Shown here one piece after another: positions 37,317 through 46,834 of a stretch of 64,000 nucleotides of DNA. Each line of letters opens with the position of its first letter. Position 1 is the first letter of the stretch. The notes under the pieces are model-generated. The model worked only from the letters and a program-made list of their open reading frames with translations, made no database searches and was not told where the DNA came from. A program made the position numbers and the translations under genes. The stretch comes from Archegozetes longisetosus (taxonomy: Eukaryota; Arthropoda; Arachnida; Sarcoptiformes; Trhypochthoniidae), in NCBI GenBank assembly GCA_018873245.2, contig JAEMBT020000003.1, forward strand, positions 10,301,843 to 10,365,842, written 5' to 3'.

Positions 37317-38089
37317 CATACACCCATGGAAATAACGATCTTTCGTCGATTAAAGTCGAATAACTTTTTGCTGGATGATTCGATTTTCAAACCGATTCCG
37401 GGTCAATCCGGGCTAATGAGTCTAAGGAGGTTCCCAACTCCCTACTTCCAAGTGTGATACATCATTGGATTCAGTTCGTCAAGCTGAACATTTTGATATC
37501 ACACTTGATCACTTTCAACTCGAACCTGATCACTTCTGGCCAACTCCCAACAGGAGCGGCTAACCCCGCCAAGTGATATTCATTGGACTCAGAATATCGA
37601 ATTGAGCATTTTGATATCTCACTTGATCAATTATAACAAGTTGTTCTCGAGATATCCTTGTTTCTTTGGTTTAGTACCTCGTAATGAATAAACGCGGATT
37701 CTCAAGCCGTAACCCAAACAAGCCTGATATAAAATAAGAGAATAAGTTAGGTCACGAAGTGACCTAACTTATTATACCTTAGTTTAAATCAATTTTGGCT
37801 TGGGATGCAACTTGGTAAAGCCAGGTTTACCCATTTTCGGGAGGGTTAGGTATGGGTGGCCAGAAGTGTTCAAGTATGGCATTAAGATGTTCAGCTCTAC
37901 GAACTAAATCCAATGATGTATCACACTTTGGGTTGTGGGGTTGGGAACCCCTTTAGACCCATTAGTCCGGATTCACCTCAATGCTGATTATCCAGCTACT
38001 CAAAACTGAAATCGGGTTGAAAATCGAATCAATCAGTCCAAAGTTATTCGACCTTAATCGACAAAAGATAGTTATTTCCATGGGTGAAT
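37317..38089. mobile_element. Foldback element B with GTTAT flanks
   Basis: About 773 bp with arms of about 270 bp. The ends CACCCATGGAAATAAC and GTTATTTCCATGGGTG are exact inverted copies, with TTCGTCGATTAAAGTCGAAT further in pairing against ATTCGACCTTAATCGACAAA. GTTAT precedes it (37312-37316) and follows it (38090-38094). The centre is somewhat GC-rich and noncoding. The exact outermost bases are uncertain by one or two. Confidence 0.82.
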
Positions 38090-38239
38090 GTTATCAGAGT
38101 TAGTTTTTTTCGGGAAACCCCGAATTTTATTGGTACAGAATATTATCGGTAATTTAATAATACTATTAATATGAGTACTTATAGACTATATACGTATGCC
38201 TTGATATTCCCAATTTTTCCCGAATTCATAAGATTTTCC

Positions 38240-38706
38240 TTAACCCTTCGAAGGAATTGTGTTTAGAATCACTTAAATGGAAAGATGGGGTCAAAAAATC
38301 GCGGGAACTTTCATGGATGAATCTGGGCTTATTATGCGTAGAACTCAAGGACAAACAAAAATACCCCACTATTCCATTCACATATCTTATTGTATCTAAG
38401 TCATAACATTTGACATCACAGTTAACCCCTTTCTTATTGGGTTCATCCAAATTGCATAGAAATATATTACGAAAAAAAGTTACGTGAATAGAAAGGTGGG
38501 GTACGACACCAGACTTTGCTTTACTTATTCATTTTTAGAATTTAATTATAAGTAATATTAAAATGACAATTATGTAGTTTTGTTAAGAAATAGTTTGTAA
38601 TAGAATACAGAATTTTTTAGATTTTTTGCATTTATGGTTTGTTTTTAACAAAATTTCAAAGTATTGTTTGGACAAATAAGACCCCACAGTTCCTTCGAAG
38701 GGTTAA
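38240..38706. mobile_element. piggyBac-type MITE, copy 1
   Basis: 467 bp counting both TTAA target copies. It starts TTAACCCTTCGAAGGAATTG and ends CAGTTCCTTCGAAGGGTTAA. TTAA targets and CCC starts are typical of piggyBac. Noncoding. Almost identical to 50896-51362, so both moved recently. Confidence 0.93.
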
Positions 38707-38795
38707 AGTTCCCGAAAACACAACAAATACTTAATTTTTGTGTTATTTTAATAAAAATATTCTATAATTTATTGAAAAATCGCTAGTTTTTAGTA

Positions 38796-39028
38796 TTAGG
38801 TTGTCCGGATCAAAAGTTGTATTACATTTTGGGCTATAACTTTTAAAGTACTCATTATTTTTCAGTGCCATCTTGTAATTATTTAGATCGATGGGAACGG
38901 GTCATTGAGAATGAGGGTGAATACCTTAACTAATCAGGAATGATGTACTAAAATTTCATTTGAATCTGTTCACTAATTTTTGAGATATTAAAAAATTAAA
39001 AAAACAAGTTTTGATCCGGACAACCTAA
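38796..39028 (+). mobile_element. mariner deletion derivative
   Basis: 233 bp. The ends TTAGGTTGTCCGGATCAAAA and TTTTGATCCGGACAACCTAA are exact inverted copies flanked by TA. Inside, the plus strand reads RWERVIENEGEYLN then a stop, the usual last codons of a mariner transposase gene. The rest is deleted. Confidence 0.9.
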
Positions 39029-39172
39029 TATATGGAGAAAATATTCTGCGTGTTTTATAAGCTGTAAATTATTTGAAAATTAGGAGATAGAGTGCTATTT
39101 TATGCATAAATTAATGTTATTGAGAGGTCATCACTTGTCTTGTTTGTATTGTGTTATTTTTTTCAATTAAAA

Positions 39173-40622
39173 ATGCCTAAAAATAAATCCAATTTTAAAT
39201 CTAAGCTTTCATTATATATACAATCAAACAGTAAATTAACGAGTGATTTAAAGATAGAAAATGAAAGGGTTTTTTGTATGATTTGTGTAAAACCAATAAA
39301 TGTTAACGACAGCAAATACAAGTGCCGTATCTATGAACACGTGACCAGTGGTGCCCACACTAAGAATAAAGAGATCAAAACAAGAAGTGATTCTAAAACT
39401 CAATTATTGATATCCGAATCATTTAATAATCAAGAAAAGTCAAAAAGCGAGGACTATTTTAATTCACGATTAATAGATGCGTTAGTGAAGTCTAACATTC
39501 CGTTCAATGTGTTAAATGTTAAGCATTTTGTCGGCTTTTTTGAAGAGTTTACGCGGAGATCAATACCCACGAGTCAACACTTCGCCAATACTATTTTAAA
39601 CCATTGTATGCGAAAACTATTGAGAGCATTAAGTCAAAAGTTGTCACTAATTATGCATGTTTTATTATGGATGAGTCAACTGATTCTTGTGGCAGAAAAG
39701 TATTGAATATTTTAGTTGGTGTACTAAACGGTGTTTATTCAAAGCTAAACCTATTAGATTTGAGATTCATTGAAAATATCAAAAGTCCGACAATTCAAAA
39801 GGCATTTCTTGATTGCTGTCAGATCTAGTGGCCAAATACTATTCAATACGAGAAGGTGCTACTTTTGGTCACCGATGCGGCCCCTTATATGATTTCAGCG
39901 GCCAATAACCTCAAGACAATATTCACCGATATGTCGCACATAACATATGTTATCCATGTATTGGATAGGGTTTGCCGTGAAATTCAAGAAAAGTATAAGA
40001 AATTAAACTGGTTCATCGCTTCATTCAAAAACTGTTTATTAAACTCGAAATCGAAACAAGACTTGTATCGAGAGGTCACTGGACGTCCTTTGCCGCCTAA
40101 TCCTGTTATCACTCGATGGACCACTTGGTTAGCGACCGCTCTATTCATCAGAGAAAATTACGATTCAAACGATTTTTCGATACTCTGAATGCCGATTCAA
40201 ATAAAGATTCGACCAAAATAATCAAGAAATTAGTTAACAAACAGAAATTCAAAGATGAGTTATTTGCAATCAATAAATACGAGTTTTTAATTCAGACGAT
40301 AAATAAACTTCAAAGTCAAGGGCTGTCATTGCAAGAGCAGAAGTCTCTGTTAGACAACGCTTTGAAACAATTGGACGGCTTTGCTGAAGAAAAACTCCAA
40401 AAATGTTTGGAGAAAAATAAAGATTTAAATGACTTTTGTGAACCCCAAGAGTTTAGAAGAAAATGTTTGACTGAATTTGCACCAATTGTCTCGGTAGAGG
40501 TCGAGCGCTCCTTCTCTCAGTACAAGAATATGTTGACAGATAAGCGACACAACTTCACCAATGAGATCATAAAACACCAAATCATAATCCAATTTAATTC
40601 ATTTCTCGATGATTTGTTGTAA
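39173..40622 (+). pseudogene. hAT transposase relic (BED finger, dimerisation domain)
   Basis: The frame opens MPKNKSNFKSKLSLYIQ and has a BED-type finger (VFCMICVKP with a later His pair in YEHVTSGAH). A frame change near 39600 leads to YACFIMDESTDSCGRKVL, where the hAT catalytic Asp region lies. TAG at 39826-39828 interrupts, then VLLLVTDAAPYMISAANNLK follows. A second frame change near 40165 leads to the C-terminal hAT dimerisation block FAPIVSVEVERSFSQYKNML ending SFLDDLL. It resembles CGGBP1-like hAT proteins. Two frame changes and one stop make it inactive, but most of the length survives. Confidence 0.82.
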
Positions 40623-41190
40623 TCGTAATAATTACAACCGTTATTTTTTGGTACTATAAATAAATCAAATTATTTTCACGAATTTTCCAAGTTTTTTACA
40701 CCCGATTTTATTCCCGAATTTGGCTATTTTAAGCTCCCGATTCCCGACCGATTTAAAGGTTTTCATTCCCGAAAAGTACTAACTCTGGTTATCATATAGT
40801 TGATTGATTTTTAAAGAGTGGTATCCAAAATCTCGAAAGTCAATAACTCTTGAAGTGTTCATCTGGTATGCTTAAGACATATTTCTGGAAACTGTGTGCG
40901 TAAACCTTTCAAATGATGTGCATATCATCGATGTTCATTGGTGGACCTATTGGAACAGATGATGATATACGCATCATTTGAAAGGTTTTTGCACATAGTT
41001 TCCAGGAATATGTCTTAAGCATATCAGGTTAACGCTTCAAGAGTTATTGACTTTTGAAATCTTGAAAACCACTCTTTAAAAATTAACTGATATTGAGTGT
41101 TTTTCATCAGTTATACAACCATTCTTGCAATGAATGAAATTGATATGAAATGAATTGATAAATGAAACTTGGATCGTCGATTTCACTCTA

Positions 41191-41451
41191 ATAAAAAATT
41201 GAAACACATAGTAGATGTCACTGAAAATCACTATTGACTTGAATCACTTACTCTCTAGTGTTAAATTACATAAGCTTTTAAAAATGACTCAATTTCTAAA
41301 CCTATTTCTTGCTATTTGTTTAAATGTGACAATGACAAAACATTTGAAACAATAACTCAGTTGCAATTCATTTCTCAAATCGACAGAAACTATAATTGAA
41401 AACAAATAAGTCTTTATAATATTTAACATAATTAAAGATTGAATTTCTGTA
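41191..41451. other. Short upstream region of the maelstrom-like gene
   Basis: Only about 260 bases separate the palindrome remnant from the gene start, so any promoter must be compact or lie within repeat DNA. No clear TATA box or initiator was identified. Confidence 0.4.
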
Positions 41452-42831
41452 TTGATTGTGGATTCAGTTATCACTCAAATGATGGGTCGAAAGAAACAAA
41501 ATCGAAGTCCTTTTGGATTATTTATGATCAAAATGAAGACAATGAACAAAGAGCTGAATAAGAAACCAATGGATCAAATGGTCAGTTATTGTAATGAAAT
41601 TTACAAGAGTTTGAGTCCCGAAGTGTTCAAACGTTTCGACGAATTGAGTCAATTGGTTCGCAATAATGCCATCAAAGATAACGACCTAATGAATCAATTG
41701 AATCAAATCGATATCTATTCTCGAGACAACACTAACAGTAATGACAGTAATAGTAGTGAACAAAATTCAGATAAATGTGACGTCAACTTCAGTTATACTA
41801 AAATTCAGGGCAAGGCCTTATCGGATGAGGATGAAGATGAAGACGAACATTTGGATAATGATTACGAAAAGGTTAAGAAAGTGACTGAAAACGACAATCA
41901 TTTTGAGAGAAAGTCTGTTATTGTTATATCTTTCAATGTTTCGGTTCAAACATTTGACGGTAAATGTTATCCAAACGAAGTCGGATTAACGAAATTCAGT
42001 TTATTTGATGGCATTCAAGATACTTACCATAAGTTGATCTATAATAAGATACCTGATGGCTATTTCTCTGTCGCCAAGGAGTTTTCCGAATCCACTCATA
42101 AAATACCACTGAATCCAAAACATAATCCAATGTATGAACAAAACTACGAAATGCTTTTTCATCAGATCTACCAATTCATGGCTTCGACTCATTTGATTGA
42201 CTCAAAGGCAAAAAAATTGGTTTTCTGTAAAACTGTTGACTGTGACGGCAGAGAAGATAAGCCACAAGTTATTGGATGTCTTAAATGGTTGGCCAATCAG
42301 GCCATCAACACATCAAAGGACGGTTTGAAAGATAAAAAGGTTTCAGACTTTCATGTCATTGATTTGTCAGAACTATTGTATGTTTTAATTCAAAAGTATT
42401 GTTCAAGTCCTCGTCCAAGAAATCTAATAATTGATGATTTGTCGAAATGTGTTTACGATTATTATACAAACATTAGCTGTGATTTTCACGAAGAAATAGA
42501 GAATCGTTTCTGTGCAGTTGGAGTCACTAAAAGACTTACATATCTATTATTTGATTCATTCTTTAAATTCAAAAGTCCTGAAATTGAAATGAAACCAAAT
42601 GAAAATCACAGACCAAAAGAACAGAGGACGGGATCAATAGAGGTATCGAACTTCAAGTTTCGCGATGTTCGGAGCAATAATGAGAAACATGATCGTTATT
42701 ATTTGAACTGTCACTTCAATCATGAATCAAATGCAGACAAACAAACTTCTGGCTCGAGTTCAACTAAGCCTACTGTTCCAGGAATTCGCAAGCCTTACAG
42801 CTGTGGTATTGGTCGTGGAAGGAAGTATTAA
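41452..42831 (+). CDS. mael: Maelstrom homologue (HMG-box plus Maelstrom domain), intronless
   Basis: One open frame of 459 residues. Residues about 17-70 (SPFGLFMIKMKTMNKEL onward) form an HMG-box-like segment. An acidic low-complexity linker (DEDEDEDEHLDND) follows. Residues about 155-370 are the Maelstrom domain: YPNEVGLTKFSLFDGIQDTY, YHKLIYNKIPDGYF and STHKIPL are its signature blocks. Candidate EHHC-type residues are Glu176, His193, His216 and Cys354. The C-terminus is basic and glycine-rich (GIGRGRKY). Maelstrom acts in the piRNA pathway in germline cells, supporting transposon silencing at the nucleus and nuage. The start could be Met1, Met10 or Met11; the HMG segment follows all. Length is normal for the family. 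No intron is visible, so a retrogene is possible. Confidence 0.9.
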   Translation: MIVDSVITQMMGRKKQNRSPFGLFMIKMKTMNKELNKKPMDQMVSYCNEIYKSLSPEVFKRFDELSQLVRNNAIKDNDLMNQLNQIDIYSRDNTNSNDSNSSEQNSDKCDVNFSYTKIQGKALSDEDEDEDEHLDNDYEKVKKVTENDNHFERKSVIVISFNVSVQTFDGKCYPNEVGLTKFSLFDGIQDTYHKLIYNKIPDGYFSVAKEFSESTHKIPLNPKHNPMYEQNYEMLFHQIYQFMASTHLIDSKAKKLVFCKTVDCDGREDKPQVIGCLKWLANQAINTSKDGLKDKKVSDFHVIDLSELLYVLIQKYCSSPRPRNLIIDDLSKCVYDYYTNISCDFHEEIENRFCAVGVTKRLTYLLFDSFFKFKSPEIEMKPNENHRPKEQRTGSIEVSNFKFRDVRSNNEKHDRYYLNCHFNHESNADKQTSGSSSTKPTVPGIRKPYSCGIGRGRKY

Positions 42832-44700
42832 TAAATATTAATAAGGTTAACAAAATGAATCACTTATTCATTAAAGTTATTCAATTCATGACAACTACTT
42901 CTTATTCATGTTTAAATTTAATCATAAGTTAAACATTCTATTTGCATTGATTTTTAAGTGATTTTGTCTTATAAACGCGTTTCATATATTGTTTACATTA
43001 GCCAAACATTCAGTTATAATGTGTTGAAGTGTTGACCATAGTGCCGATGTTTAACGTGCCCACTGTATAATCTCACATAACTTTAACAAAATGAATGATT
43101 ACATTTTAAAACTCATTCAGAAAAAAATTCATTTGTTCTTCAAATTTAGAATTGTGATTTGATTATCGTTAGATAAACCATTTTGTTTGTATTTATCACT
43201 AAAGCATTAATTATAAAGTGATTTTTGCCCTCAAACATGTATTTGACCCATTATCCGAATTTTTATTTTAGTCCAAGCATTCACTTTTTATAGTTAAAAC
43301 GCAGTAAGCACCATTATGTCATATAATGCAGTCACAATTAAAAAACTATTCCACTTTTCACTCTCATTCTATTATCATAAGTGATGTAAGTTTAACAAAG
43401 CGCGAAATGACTAATATTTTATACAGTATCCATTCTTTTCAACCACTGCTTAAAGTCTATTTGGCATGAAGTTCACCAGATTTATTGTCAAGTTTACATT
43501 TTCTCTTATGTTCCCCCAGATATCACAAATAGCTAACCAAGTATTAGATTTGAATTCTTATATCTAAATCTTTTTTTATAAGTAAACAATTTAAATGTCT
43601 GACTTTCAAATTAAGATTTTAAGTTTTCAAATAAATCAAATAGCTTTTTTGATAGATATAATTGATTTTGAATTTTATCTAGCAAATAAATTATTGTTTT
43701 TAATTTGAAAATTGATATGAAATATATTTTAAAACAATGAAACTTTATTTGGGTGACCCAAATATCTCTATAAGACCAAATAGTGATACCGTAAAATAAT
43801 TTAACAACATGAATTTGATAAACACCTCAATTTGTAATTTCGAAAAAGTAACCTTGGAAAGTCGGTGGATAAGCAAGATTTTACATCATCTTCAGCACGT
43901 ACATCACGTGATATTAAATTAGAAACACATTTGGTTCTCTACTTAAAATTTCTTTTGAAAGTCCGAATTTGTTTACTTCTAATTATTACGGAAGGTATTT
44001 TACTCAAAAAAGACATATCAATACTTATTTGAAAGACCACGAATTTAATGCAAATTATCAATCGATAAAGTACAGCACATGAGTACTGATACTGACATGT
44101 CAGATTATCTATAAATTTTAGAAAAATGATGTCTTGCAAATTAATTTGTGTTAAAAAAAAGTCGTAAAAAATAGTTGTCAACCACTTTTCTGTAATTCAG
44201 TATAAGATTATCTTGCAAAAAATTTTCCATCTTTGATAATCACATAATAGCTTAAATTTTATTAATTATCGAATTATTTGAACACAGAATCGTAGTTATT
44301 TATTAATACAAAATGTTAACGAAGTGTCAATTATTTCGACTTAAAAAGGAGTTCCGAAATGACATTGGCCTCAGCTCTATAGATATGTGTAAACTAATTT
44401 TTTATGGAATAATAAAATCAGCCTACTTTTGGAAACTTTGACTATTATGAATTTCATTTAATTGATCTAAATTGAAAATAATTTGTATAATAATTTTGAT
44501 ATCAGTCTATAACATGTCGTTTGAATTTTAAGAGTTTAGATGATCTAAGGTTTATTGCAAGATAATGAACAATGTTTTTTAAGCAGATACCTTATGTTTG
44601 CAAAAGATTTTGAGTAAAAATTAATCTTAAAAAGATTTCGAACATTCATCTACATAAAAACGATTTAAAACTTTATTAAAAGATTTTCGTCCTTTTAACT
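42832..44700. other. Intergenic AT-rich DNA
   Basis: About 1.9 kb downstream of the maelstrom-like gene. AATAAATATTAATAAGG right after the stop includes AATAAA, a possible polyadenylation signal. Otherwise nothing recognised. Confidence 0.45.
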
Positions 44701-44990
44701 ATGGCGCCCAAAAGATTACATGACAATACCGCGCAAGCGACACTACTGCGCAAGTCACTACAGCGCACGACTTTACCGCGTACGACACTACCGCGCAAAC
44801 GACAATACTGCACAAATGAGATTACCGCACGGTAGTGTCGCACGCGGTAATGCCGTACGCGATGTTTGTTTGCGCTGTAATGTCGTGCTAGCGCCCCAAA
44901 AAACCCAACATGATGCTTGAATAAAAGTGTAGTTCACGAGCGTATCTCACTAATAATTTGACTTTTTACTTGGGTCTTTTGGGGCGCCAT
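44701..44990. repeat. Terminal-repeat element with a GC-rich 17-bp minisatellite
   Basis: ATGGCGCCCAAAAGA at 44701 and its inverse TCTTTTGGGGCGCCAT at the right end bound a 290-bp unit. The left part (44720-44835) is about seven degenerate copies of a 15-17-bp unit like GACAMTACYGCGCAARC. The next 60 bases carry the same words inverted (GTAGTGTCGCACGCGGTAA). The right part (44890-44990) is a short palindrome, GCGCCCC with AACCCAACATGAT, shared with 59949-60062. The CGCG content is far above that of the surroundings. Confidence 0.75.
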
Positions 44991-45340
44991 ATTTAAAAAA
45001 TTTTAATTTTTTCACGTCATAAAATTTTTTCTTTAGATCAAAAATTTTATATTTTGTTGGTAAAAATTATAGGTGATATTGATTTTTATAGTGAGAAATA
45101 TTCTAAAAATCTTCAACGATTTTCTTGTAATTGAATTTTGAATTTTTGAGATTTAAAAGTTTCTGGTACGTTTGATGTAGGTTGGAGCTTAAGGTCATAA
45201 GAGGAAGCTGGTATTAATTTTAATTTTTTTTATCAGTATATAAAATATTAGATGGAATCAGTGAAAATTGCAATTTTATATCTCAAGGACTGTTGGAGAT
45301 GTAAACATGCTTATAATATATTATTATATATTAGTGTAAA

Positions 45341-46455
45341 ACAAAGTGGGTCATGAAGTCTTACTTATTTTTAACGCTTTTTTATCTCAGTTTTGTTGAG
45401 GACCCAAAAGTTGACGAACTTCTAGCAAGTATTACTAGACAAGAACAGCGAACTTTTATTAATTATAGTGTGTTGCTTGGCTATCCTGTGTCTATAGTTT
45501 ATTCTGGTTCGCATAGAATCACCAAGGAGAAGAATATAATCTCAGAAGGATCTATCATTTGTACCTAGAATTTTCTGAAGGAAAACGTCTGAGTTATGAA
45601 AATGACTAATATGAAGGGAAAGAACAGACAATGACAGACGATTACACAAAGAAAAATTATAATATCAATTACTAGAAGACAGAAATTGGAGTACTTTTGA
45701 AGTGTCAGCAAATTTATGTACCAGTACTGCCACTACCAGAAGGCTTTTAAAAGGGGAAGGGCCTAAATGATTGCCACATGATTTAGCACCTGCTCACAAA
45801 CAATTGAGAGCCAATACTTGTGATGAACATCTACAAAGATATAATACTGATAATGATATTCTGTTAAGGATTACTGCCATTGATGAAACATGGATTAAAA
45901 GTCATGGTCCAAGTGACCCTAGAATTTCTCGCCAATAGCGGTTACCTGTGCCAACCACCATGAGTTTTGACATGACAAAATTTTATAATTTTAAATTATA
46001 CTAGCGGTCTTCATATATATATATTGCAGATCCACCAAAGTAAGAGCAGTAATGCAAGATTGGAAGGTGATGATGATCGTGGCCTTTCACGGAAATTAGG
46101 TGTTTGGTTATCGAATTTTACCAAGAAACATAAACGTCAATTTTGAGATTTATATGAACTTTTTGAAAGAAGTAATGCTCCCAGAGATAAAGCAGATTCA
46201 TAGTCCTATCATTCTCTACGACATTGTGACACCACATAAGTATAATAAAATTAAAGAATTCTTTAAGGTGCATCTGTGGGAGGGACTAAAACACCCTCCG
46301 TATAGTCCTGATCTTAACCCCTGCGACTTCGATGGCATCGCGAGAATAAAGAGGCCAATTAACTATAAAAGATTCGCTAATGAAGTTCAACTTCAAGCTG
46401 CGTATGAAGAAGTTATAAGAAATAAACTCAAACTTCATTTAATTTGTTGCTGAAT
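45341..46455 (+). mobile_element. Decayed mariner transposon
   Basis: Plus-strand pieces: TRQEQRTFINYSVLLGYP (helix-turn-helix start), then KLLEDRNWSTFEVSANL-like codons, then TAIDETWIKSHGPSDP with the first catalytic Asp, then KVMMIVAFHGN and NFEIYMNFLKEVMLPEIKQI. Then LYDIVTPHKYNKIKEFF and HPPYSPDLNPCDFDGIARIK with the third Asp. In the second catalytic block LYDIV stands where HDNA is expected. Several stops and frame changes. Related to the mariner at 32.4-34.2 kb. Ends not fixed. Confidence 0.75.
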
Positions 46456-46496
46456 AATAAGCCAACTCTTCGTATCTGTTATTGTCTTAATTAATA

Positions 46497-46817
46497 TCGT
46501 ATATCGTACTTCCAACTCCCTTTCGGGAGACTCACTCGAGCCCAATTACAGAGTGAGTTTTTCGCTATAACGGGGTCGGAGGGTCGAACGGGGCATGGTT
46601 GGGTTTGGAGCATAGTATCTGTGGCCATACGTCCTTCCTGACGCCACCCTCTTTGGTCTTACGATACACAGGGGGTACTAGAGAGCCCAAAGTAGGTTGT
46701 AAATCTGGACATGTGGCCAGCAAGTCCTATCAAAGGGGAATAGCGACAGCGAGAAACGAACCTGGGACCTTCACCCCAGAGCTCGATGCGCATACCACTA
46801 CACCCCACTAGCCCTTA
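46497..46817 (-). mobile_element. tRNA-derived SINE with 17-bp target duplication
   Basis: The element reads on the minus strand. Its head GGGCTAGTGGGGTGTAGTGG, with the A-box-like TGTAGTGGTATGC and the B-box-like CCAGGTTCGTTTC about 30 bases later, is tRNA-like. A GC-rich body follows, containing GGCGTCAGGAAGGACG, a word common in arthropod SINEs, ending GAGTTGGAAGTACGATA. TATTGTCTTAATTAATA flanks both sides exactly (46480-46496 and 46818-46834), the mark of LINE-aided insertion. It lies just after the decayed mariner. Confidence 0.88.
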
Positions 46818-46834
46818 TATTGTCTTAATTAATA

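Larger units (their letters stand above)
38095..40787 (+). mobile_element. hAT-like transposon with 5-bp GTTAT duplication
   Basis: 2693 bp. The left end CAGAGTTAGT and the right end ACTAACTCTG are exact inverted copies, and TTTCGGG / CCCGAAAA continues the match. GTTAT lies directly outside both ends (38090-38094 and 40788-40792). Five bases is shorter than the usual 8 of hAT insertions; some hAT lineages are reported to differ. It contains a BED-finger transposase relic and two younger insertions (38240-38706 and 38796-39028) between its left end and the gene. Confidence 0.85.
37170..41190. repeat. Second copy of palindrome A, split by a 3.5-kb nest
   Basis: The left remnant (37170-37316) matches element A from the TTTCGCTCAAAAATCA region to CTCGTTATC near 12735. 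The right remnant (40788-41190) carries on from GTTATCATATAGTTGAT through the palindrome centre (CATTGGTGGACCTATTGG) and back out to GATCGTCGATTTCAC. Removing 37317-40792 restores the sequence seen in the copy at 12.6-13.1 kb. Confidence 0.85.

Noticed and set aside
44720-44920. 66-codon frame rich in R, H and A
   Set aside because: Product of translating the GC-rich minisatellite; no coding signal.
46740-46814. tRNA gene on the minus strand
   Set aside because: A and B boxes are present, but the acceptor stem does not close, and a GC-rich body plus a 17-bp target duplication show a SINE.
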